This document shows positions 56,217-64,000 of a stretch of 64,000 bases of DNA, in pieces (the stretch's first letter is position 1; each line of letters opens with the position of its first letter). Below the pieces are notes generated by a model. The model was not told the DNA's origin. It did not search any database and worked only from the letters and a program-made list of their open reading frames with translations. A program made the position numbers and the translations under genes. The DNA is from Zygaena filipendulae (Eukaryota; Arthropoda; Insecta; Lepidoptera; Zygaenidae): NCBI GenBank assembly GCA_907165275.2, contig OU015669.1:8702501-8766500 (forward strand), read 5' to 3'.

Positions 56217-56440
56217 CCCTATCGCCTGAAGTAGGAGGAGGGGGGGTCACGGCGGTGCTGCAAATATTCGCTTCACACCGGCACCGGGGTGGTGGTCGGT
56301 GGCCCTATTGTCCGCATCCGGGGGCGATATATCAACGTTGAATATCAATGCGGAGGCATCTATCCCAGTGTAGACTTATTGAGTACAATTTGCGAACGCT
56401 CGCTTCTGGATGTTGCTTGATGGTGTGATTATTATGATAT
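56217..56440. other. GC-rich segment between two Helitrons
   Basis: GGAGGGGGGGTCACGGCGGT and CACCGGCACCGGGGTGGTGG. ATGCGGAGGCATCTATCCCA near 56349 vaguely recalls the RTE 3' region, too weakly to call. No open frame. Confidence 0.3.
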
Positions 56441-56633
56441 ACTAGCTGTGCCCTGCGGTTTCACCCGCGGTAATTTCGGAGCTCCCGCGGGAATTCCGGG
56501 ATAAAAAGTACCTTATGTCCTTTTCCATACCCTTGACAACGTGCATGCCAAATTTCATCCAAATCCGTTCAGCCGTTTTTGCGTGATTGAGTAACAAACA
56601 TCCACACTTTCACATTTATAATATTAGTAGCAT
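56441..56633 (-). mobile_element. Non-autonomous Helitron (H1, recent group)
   Basis: ACTAGCTGTGCCCTGCGGTT to TATAATATTAGTAGCA (plus orientation). The first base pair of the 5' terminus is mutated (TGC for TCC). The GC core is intact, and the copy closely matches that at 52495. Confidence 0.85.
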
Positions 56634-57103
56634 TGATTACTTGATTACTGTCGCACTTATAATAGAATTGAATAGTATTGGTTAGTTTTTGTACGCTGAT
56701 TTCAGCTGAAAACGGTGCACGGTGGTTGCTACTCGAGCTGGGATTGAAGCAGTGCTCCAAACTTGCTCTGTCAGCCTTTGTTGACAGATGATCAAGTTAG
56801 AAGTTATGTGCAACTAATTAAAATACCCACTAACTTCTAAAAATGATTGAGCCTGAAAACTATATCCCTAATCCTTACCGTACTATACACAAGTAAAAAT
56901 AAATGGCTCCAGAGGATGAAAAAACTCTTTTAGAGCCTTGTGCTATATACACCTTAATTTATAAGAATCTCTATTGAAATCGTTGAACTTTATTATCTTC
57001 TTTTGCAATAATTTCGATACTAACATAAAGGCGGTAAATAATTGTAATATTTCGCTTTTGTATACCTACATATCGTTTTATATCCTTTTGGACCTGAAAC
57101 TGA

Positions 57104-57265
57104 CGAAAATGAAGATGAAATTAACGCACGTAAAACCGCGGGAAACAGCCTATAGGTAGGTACTAAGTAAAAAGCAAAAAAGGGGTAAAAGTTTGTTTGT
57201 TTTTAAGGATGTAATCTCTGAAACTACTGAACGTATTTGACGTGATTGGAAACGCGGGGCGAACA
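57104..57265. repeat. Decayed Helitron pieces
   Basis: AACGCACGTAAAACCGCGGG with AAACAGCCTAT, then AATCTCTGAAACTACTGAAC and AACGCGGGGCGAACAACTAG. Two overlapping old 3' ends on the plus strand. Confidence 0.45.
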
Positions 57266-57280
57266 ACTAGTCAAATGTAC

Positions 57281-57470
57281 GAGCTGTCCCCCTCGGTTTC
57301 ACCTGCTAATTTCGGAGTTTCCGCGGGAATCCCAGGATAAACTATACGTAAAAACCTTTTTCTTGAATCACTATCTATTTAAAAAAGCGCATCAAAATCC
57401 GTTGCGTAGTTTTAAACGCATACGTAGAGACAGACAGCGGGGAGCGACTTTGTTTTCTACTATGTAGTGA
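57281..57470 (-). mobile_element. Helitron H5
   Basis: GAGCTGTCCCCCTCGGTTTC, then CTTTTTCTTGAATCACTATC, AAAATCCGTTGCGTAGTTTT and AGCGACTTTGTTTTCTACTA (plus orientation). It shows the undisturbed order across the site interrupted at 42900. Confidence 0.75.
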
Positions 57471-58877
57471 TGTATAGCTGAGGCACATATACATAATTAT
57501 GCTGTCAAAATTATAAATAACGCATATATATAATTACTTATTAGCATTAATTTCTTTAACTGTACACCTGTGTTTAAACTTCACATATAAATAACGAAAA
57601 AAAGTAGGCACTAAGCAAACAATTTCGACGTAAATAACTAAAATTAAAAGGTCAAATAGGCGATCTGATATAGTCCGTTCACGAGATGCCAAAGTTCAAA
57701 GTGGGGTAGGCACGGACAAAGGACTGGTTGGGTTTAACACAAAAAAGATTTTATATTTATTATTTATAACGTAGGCATATTGTAACTTTTAGATTAAAAA
57801 AAGTTTGTACATTTTACGTAATTAGATCTAAAAACAAAAGGTATGATAAGTTGCGTGTTGAGAGGTATAGGAAAGTACCTACATTACAAAAAATAACAAT
57901 TAAAGAACCGAAAATTCATGTTTCCTGTTATAATACTATTATATATATATATAATATATTATATATATAAAGTCATTATCATGACTTTACATGTAGGTGC
58001 GATACAACGGTCTAACTCCAAAATAGGAAAAACGAAATTTTGTTTGATAGAGAATAAAAAAAATGGATATGAAATATACGTTAATATTTAAAATGTTGCA
58101 ATCAGACGCTTTCATTATTTTTAATTATGTGATTTCCCAGACAAATATTACAAAATCCCATATAACAGCTCCATGATAGGTAGGTAGGTACATAGTTTAG
58201 CAGAAATAATAAATTTCTAAATAAAATAGATTACAATAGACAGATCAGTACACTTTAAACAATAAAAAAAAACGATAAATAATATTTATCGTGCTTATGA
58301 AATTCGCATTTGTTAACACATTTACACAAAAAAAAACTAGGTACAAATTATTGTAAAGAAGTAACACAGCTTTATGTTAAAGACAAAAAGGGACTAGATT
58401 CCTTTCTCTACAAACAGGGGTTAGAATAAAACATGTGTAATCTACATTATTTATGGTCAATTATGTCTTACAAACGGACATTCAGAAATTATGAGGGGTC
58501 ATTAGTGATTTACCATTTTTTTACAGATGGACATTTCTATTCGGAGCTGTCTGGACTAGTTATAGAAAATACTTAAAAGCTATGGAGACTTCAAATAAGT
58601 TCAAAATACAGTAGAAACATATTTTTCATATATAGATTATATCAAAATAAGACCACAATAATCTTAAGGAATGGCTCATAATATTTTTATAATGAGGAGT
58701 ATATAAAGTTTATATAAAAATTCATTCTTTTACTACAAAAAATTGTAAGCGTAGAACTGATCCTATATATTTTTTAATTTGTTAGGAAACTACAGCATCC
58801 TTGAGTAAAATAACACTCTTATCCCGAATCCCGATACATAGAGTTTCAAGGGAATTTTAAAAATGACGCAGTTGAAA
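57471..58877. other. Mostly unassigned, with AT palindrome
   Basis: An alternating AT tract at about 57930-57970 is followed by AAAGTCATTATCATGACTTT, a small perfect-armed hairpin. Near 58790-58877 lies the body of an old Helitron (CTTATCCCGAATCCCGATAC). Confidence 0.45.
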
Positions 58878-59075
58878 TCCATACTAATATTATAAATGCG
58901 AAAGTGACTCTGTCTGTCTGTCTTTTACGCTTTCACGCCTTAACGGCTCAACCGATCATCACGAAATTTTGCATACAAATTTTTAGGAGTACAGAGAAGG
59001 ACATAGGATACTTTGTGTCCCGGAATTACCGCGTGAACTCCGAAATTAACGTGTGAAACCGCGGGGAACAGCTAG
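58878..59075 (+). mobile_element. Non-autonomous Helitron (H1)
   Basis: TCCATACTAATATTATAAAT to GTGTGAAACCGCGGGGAACA and CTAG, between A and T. It appears inserted into an older Helitron, whose remains end at GACGCAGTTGAAA (58876). Confidence 0.85.
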
Positions 59076-61500
59076 TATGACAATAAATAAAAAATATAGT
59101 AAATAAACAAACCGACTCTACAGTATTCATAAGCCAATAAATAGCAAAAATTTGTCCCAGTAACTCAACAACATTGTCAAACTACATAAAGGTGCGCGCA
59201 CGCATCACGTCCGAAAAGAAACCGTGTCTCATTTTATAGGACTGCTCCGAGGTCATAAATTCGCTAGTTTACGACCTAGGAATAATGATTCCAACTCATT
59301 ACTGGCTATTCTTAGTCTTGCAAGGGTATTTTGTTTATGGGTCAAGAGAGAGTTATTGTGTGAATTTTGTATGGAGTATTTAAAGGGTTAATCTTTGGAT
59401 AGGGGTTTGAAATTTTTTTAAGCATTTGTATAGGATTTCGTATTTGTACCTGTAATCTGTTAACAATTGCCTTAACATTGTTGTGTTCGAAATAATTATA
59501 ACTATAAACTTTTTAGATCGAATAACGAATGCTTTTGTAACTTGTTTTTAGAAAGAAATGTCATGGAATATCATAATTATTTCTATCTTCTCTCTTTCAT
59601 TGCATCATTAAAAAGTATTGTAGTAGTACTAATTACTCAAAGTAGGGAATAATTGGGAAACTGACTAAGTAAAAAGTTTTTCATCTGCTCTGAACTACTC
59701 ATAACATTTGTGGCAGTATACGATAGTTGTAGTAAATTTAACATCATAATTTATTTTTCATTACTCATACTCGGAAAGTAGGTCTGAAGTTGCCTGAGAA
59801 GCGGGTTGAAAGTAACCTTTTTCAGCCCTAGGGAGAATCGCTTTCAACTGACAACTGTCAAATTATTAAAAAAAAAACTAGGTCTATTTTCACATTTCTA
59901 TTGAACCATGTTTCAACTTTCTATACAGCCAGCGCGATGTAAAATTGAAATAACGTAAAGTTTAAGTAGGTATTAATTAAAATAAAATTCACTCACTTTT
60001 TCTTAAGCTAATTCCTATTTATATTTTTTTATTTTCTTTAATTAATACTTAATAATTAAAGATAATATTTTTTTAGGTCGCCACAATGTAAATAAAAAAT
60101 ACTGGCTGAATAGCCTGCCGGCCAAAGAAAAAGAAATAGGTGGGAAAGTGTCAAGCGACTATCCGATCTTCACTCATTTTTTCTTTAGCTAATTCCTATT
60201 TTTATTTTGACTTTCCTTGCATTCGTAATGAAAAGCACAGTGTTACCCTCGGGAGAAAGTTACTTTCACCCCTAGGATAACAATGTACTATTATTTTAAC
60301 CGTGTACATACGTTTTAATAATATTAATTTACCTACTTTTGCAAAATGAACCAAATTGATAGCTAAATAAACTATCAAAATCTTAATTTCCATACTACTT
60401 TTGTGAAAAGTAACGAATATACTGGCTGATTTTTGGAATTCGAGCAAAAGCTAGTAGTGTTTCATTATTAGAAATTAATTAATACTGGCAAAGTGATGCT
60501 TTCGTTGATAACACTCAAACAACAAAATGTGAAGAACTATGTATTTCATATTGGTCATGGAATAATGATGTCGTATTCAATGACACTGATACCACCCACA
60601 GAGACCCGTGACCATTACGTCTGCACAGCGATGTCACACGATATAAAATACACACAATGCAGAGATAGAAATCAAAAGATCCGTCGCAAATATGTGTCAA
60701 ACCAGTTATTGAAATAACGAAACTCAACTATACAAAAGCTTATTACCTTGTTTAATAAACATTGCAACATTGTTGATTGAGAGAAACCGGTTAGGAAGCG
60801 ATTAAAATATTGCCTTACACCAAGGGCTCGGGCCCTTTCTAGTAAACACGAGTGAGAAATGCGCAAAAAAAACTAAAACTAACAAAGAATAACAACCAGA
60901 AGTACATTTTAATGCCCTTGATATTACAATAGATTACAACACAACACTTGAAGTAGTTACAGTTTTAATGGACAGTAAAGATCTTTTCAATACGACGTTC
61001 GATGGGAAAGTCATTAATTTGCACAAATTTTTCGCCATTTAAGTCAAGATTATTAAAGTAGATGTATGAGTACAAAACTTTTTTATGACTATGAGAAATT
61101 ACGCTGTAAATAAATTTTTAATATTTGAATTAAAAGTTTTAACTGTCAAGTTAAACTTGTGTAGTTAACTCTAGCCATAAAACTAATACTCGTTGACAAA
61201 TTTCATTGAACATGTTACGTTTAATGAAGTAGTTTTGTATACCTGTACGTTAAAACGTTAAAAACTCTTTATAATTTTTAATTAAACCAAACCCAAACCT
61301 GAAGATCCTTACAGTATCCATGAGAAATAATAAAAATAATTTTATTTACACATTTTCACGCAATGTAATCTGGTTTCAAACTAAGCAGAACTACAACCGG
61401 TTTAAAAAATTTTGGTACATAGGAAATATTATATACACCGAGACTCTTTCAATAGTCAAAGAAACACTTTTTCTAAGACAATAAATATGGACATGAAAAG
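59076..61500. other. Unassigned stretch
   Basis: A loosely duplicated phrase (AGCTAATTCCTATTT at about 60008 and 60189, each after CACTCA-TTTTTTC) and a pair of CCCTAGGG/CCCTCGGG-GAGA phrases near 59825 and 60246 suggest an old local duplication. The 60-81 codon frames show no domain. Confidence 0.45.
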
Positions 61501-61680
61501 CATATGGTCGGATCTCAACATCCGACCACTAGAAGTAGTTTTGCTCTTTAACACTAAAACTTTTTTCAACAAACTACTTTTTAACAATAAAATACTAAAA
61601 TATTTAGTAGTTTGTTAAAGTATGTATTTAAGTATTTTAGTGTTAAGAAGTAGTTTGGTCAGATGTAGAGATGCTTTATA
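61501..61680. repeat. Cluster of nested inverted repeats
   Basis: GGTCGGAT pairs with ATCCGACC across a 6-nt loop (61506-61527). AACAAACTACT pairs with AGTAGTTTGTT, and AACACTAAAAC pairs with its complement on either side. Probably a small decayed inverted-repeat transposon without clear ends. Confidence 0.5.
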
Positions 61681-61754
61681 TGTCTAGAAATATAAAAAGT
61701 GGGGTGATAGATGTTATCAATAGTCTTTTACATACCTATTAACCAAAAAATATA

Positions 61755-62117
61755 TTATATAAAATTTATTAACATGCCTCTATCCAGTTCTTTTATAATA
61801 ACACTTTGTGCAAAGAAGAATTTCAATACACAAAATACCGTTGATATGTATAATAATTCGTCAATGACAAAAATGTTAATAATAGAAGGGTCATTATTTT
61901 GTAGTATATCCGTTACACCATTAAAATATTCCATTCGAAAAATATCTCGAGCATTTAACACGGAAGGGCAAAGATCGCACATCATTAAGTCTGAAATGGT
62001 CAAATAATGACCATGAATAAATAATAAACTGAGATAAGGGTCTTTATAAGGGTCCCATATAAACTGTAACAATGGGACCCCAAGGTGTGCCGCAAGGAGA
62101 CGATTCGGGTCCAACAT
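61755..62117 (-). pseudogene. Probable I/Jockey-type LINE C-terminal remnant
   Basis: The 120-codon minus frame contains FIHGHYLTISDLMMCDLCPS and then ARDIFRMEYFNGVTDILQNN, DPSIINIF. The HGH-L, C-x2-C, R-x-x-F and DIL..NDPS-I..+F order resembles the segment after the RNase H domain in many non-LTR elements. The stretch between the C-x2-C and the usual His-Ile-Leu..Cys-Pro appears deleted. No catalytic region is present. The opposite-strand 98-codon frame is a shadow. Confidence 0.45.
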
Positions 62118-62215
62118 AATTAATTATCAGTGACGAAATCGTATCACAATAATATGAGTAAATTAAGTCCGTAGATTGATGCGTTTAATAGACTACAGTG
62201 AAAATTTATACGAAT

Positions 62216-62330
62216 ACTAGCTGTCCCGCACGGTTTCACCCGCGATAATTTCCGAATTCTCGCGGAATTGTTCCATACAAACTTTGCGACCCCTTTTCGG
62301 CCCTTAGGCAATCTTCAGCAGGTCTAATCA
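62216..62330 (-). repeat. Helitron-like fragment
   Basis: ACTAGCTGTCCCGCACGGTT, ATTCTCGCGGAATTGTTCCA and TACAAACTTTGCGACCCCTT. The same unusual continuation is found in the large element at 33390-33480 and 34972-35062, so these form their own subfamily. Confidence 0.65.
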
Positions 62331-64000
62331 CACCCTGTCTGATGGTGCGTGGTCATCACTCCAGAGTTTTTCTGCCCCAACGGCCGTCAGCTCTACGATC
62401 TATGATCTCCGCTCACTCGCACTTTGGCTTTATAAGTTTGCCTTCCGAGCGAGTAAACTTATGTTTTAACTGAATTTAATTGTCACTAGTTTGAGTTTCA
62501 ACTCTTACGGTAAACCTTTCTTTGGTCTCTCTTCTAAATATTTTGGTAGGTGGTTTGGTAGAAATTTAACTTTGTGTTTTTGAGGATCTCATCAAACTAT
62601 TTTATAACATGAAGTTAGTGATTTTTCCTTATTTATTTTCATATTAAATTCGAAAAAAAGGAAACACAGATTCCAATACACGCTTTGACGTCACCTTTCT
62701 CAAAATGACTCGCCTTTATCCGTCAAGATTGAAGATAATCTCTTTTGAGATGTACGACCCCCGAAGGATAGTTGCTTGCTCTGATTTCGTTTATTTTTTA
62801 ACCACGATAAAAGAATAGAATGCCACTGGTTCACAGGTCATAATGTATTCAAAATATTCATTGTGCGATACCTTTTTTTTAAGTATAAAATTTAGACAAT
62901 AGCATTCTGATGAAGATCCCGGCTTTTGAAATTTCAAATTTAATACGGTCGGTGTCGGTAAAAAAGTGAATGAAAGGAGAAGTGTATTGGTGTATTTAAT
63001 GACAGGAAGGGTTAATGGTTGTTTAGCGATGGACAAATAATTTATACATGCATCATTAAATTTGGTGATAGAAATCATGAGAGGTGTTTTAATGAGGTTT
63101 TTTGTTGTACTCGTATAGTAATAAAGTTTGTTGACACGATTTCTCGTGAGAAGTACTATGGTTTTTGTGGTAGTGATGATGATGAAAGTTGCAATTGGTG
63201 CAAGTTTTAAAAATGTTCGCACTGTTTTTATATTGGGTTTTTCATTTTCTGGTTGGTTGTTGGTTGGTCATTTTCTGGTACATGGATCTAAATAAAACGT
63301 CAATCTAAACAGTAAAGCGTGATCTACTTAATACTTACTCAATCCTTTTCAATAGAGCACCAGGAAGACAGATCGGATCATCGGTCTACATTGGTATCAT
63401 ATCAAAATTGTGGTTTGCTATTTTTGCCTCTTTAATTTCAAGGTTAACCAGCTGGGCGTTTGACAACTGCTCAGCTGATGTCAAGTGACGGTATGGTTGA
63501 ACATTGGATATTGGATTTCGAAGGCTGCCAGAACACACCGTTAGGTGCTTGGCGGTAGCTGTTCAACTTGAAGGTGGTAAGTTACTCTGCACAAGAAAGT
63601 ATTCTATCACCGTGATATTGTTTTGTCGCGATGTTTTCCTTCACTGATAGCTCAAGCTCACTCTCGGTCTTTCAACCCACATCTTGTGGTGTGTAACGTA
63701 CTAGCTAGAACGGAGAGACACAAAAAAATAAAATATAAAGTCGAACACACACTGCACTGGTTTTTTCCCCCCAACCGCACACAAGATACAAATGAAAATA
63801 TTTTGTCTCCCATCCTCAACGTACCACGAGGCAATAAGGATTTCTTGAAAGGAATATTATTTACGAGCACTACAAGTAATATTTAGCTATTGCGAGTACA
63901 AAATTTCTACACGCTTTGTTACATGTCCTCATAAATTGTCTCGTGAAAAAGGTTGCTAATAGTGTATGTTGCGACTGGCTTTCCGGTTAGAGGTTTCATT
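62331..64000. other. Unassigned stretch to window end
   Basis: The 143-codon minus frame 62791-63222 is the longest on that strand. It is rich in I, T, L and Y, lacks recognisable motifs, and overlaps a plus frame; I do not call it a gene. GTGGTAAGTTACTC near 63571 is a donor-like site. The last 20 bases (CCGGTTAGAGGTTTCATT) look like the start of a minus-strand Helitron cut by the window edge. Confidence 0.45.

Noticed and set aside
57930..57975. Alternating AT tract as a regulatory element or origin
   Set aside because: Simple-sequence palindrome with no associated motif or conservation evidence.
62072..62116. GVPQG-like peptide on the plus strand, resembling a reverse transcriptase motif
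   Set aside because: It is the complement of the longer minus-strand LINE-like frame; no neighbouring RT motifs occur in the plus frame.
62791..63222. 143-codon minus-strand frame as a gene
   Set aside because: Low-complexity I/T/L composition, no motif, opposite-strand overlap and no splice or promoter context.

Overview
The window reads as nuclear DNA of a moth or butterfly (Lepidoptera). It is AT-rich, has no operon-like gene packing, and no open frame exceeds about 146 codons. It is full of repeat families typical of lepidopteran genomes: short non-autonomous Helitrons whose 3' ends read GCGGGTGAAACCGCGGGGCA..CTAG, LINE and SINE 3' ends with AATAAA and short tandem tails, and several MITE families. 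I could not support any intact host protein-coding gene, rRNA or functional tRNA. The window is most likely intergenic or lies inside a very large intron.

Layout. 0-8 kb: unassigned AT-rich DNA, two copies of a 236-bp MITE with perfect 4-bp target duplications (2694, 5996), Helitrons, a 137-bp perfect inverted repeat (6384-6792) and a three-unit tandem array ending in a long poly-A (to 7938). 8-24 kb: mostly unassigned, with a LINE ORF1 remnant on the minus strand (12275-12646), a head-to-tail Helitron cluster (13.66-14.43 kb), a 205-bp MITE with 6-bp target duplications (16710) and an open frame carrying a 24-bp coding minisatellite (22.7 kb). 24-32 kb: an RTE-like reverse transcriptase C-terminal remnant (24.5 kb), two MITE families, SINE and Helitron copies, and a CpG-rich segment with two CACGTG boxes (30.6 kb).

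32.57-38.87 kb is the most striking region. It holds a ~3.15-kb terminal-inverted-repeat element inserted into another copy of the same element, with 3-bp target duplications at both the inner and the outer insertion. 39-50 kb: a CTCF-like motif, two perfect hairpins, a second RTE remnant, a MITE carrying a small retroposon insertion with a clean target duplication, a Helitron inserted into another Helitron precisely between A and T, a tRNA-derived SINE, and two MITEs with good terminal repeats. 50-64 kb: further MITE and Helitron copies (three closely alike, suggesting recent amplification), LINE 3' ends, a probable I/Jockey-type LINE C-terminal remnant (61.8-62.1 kb), and unassigned sequence.

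The parts do not act as a pathway. They record layered transposition, and the nested insertions allow relative dating: host copy first, inserted copy later.
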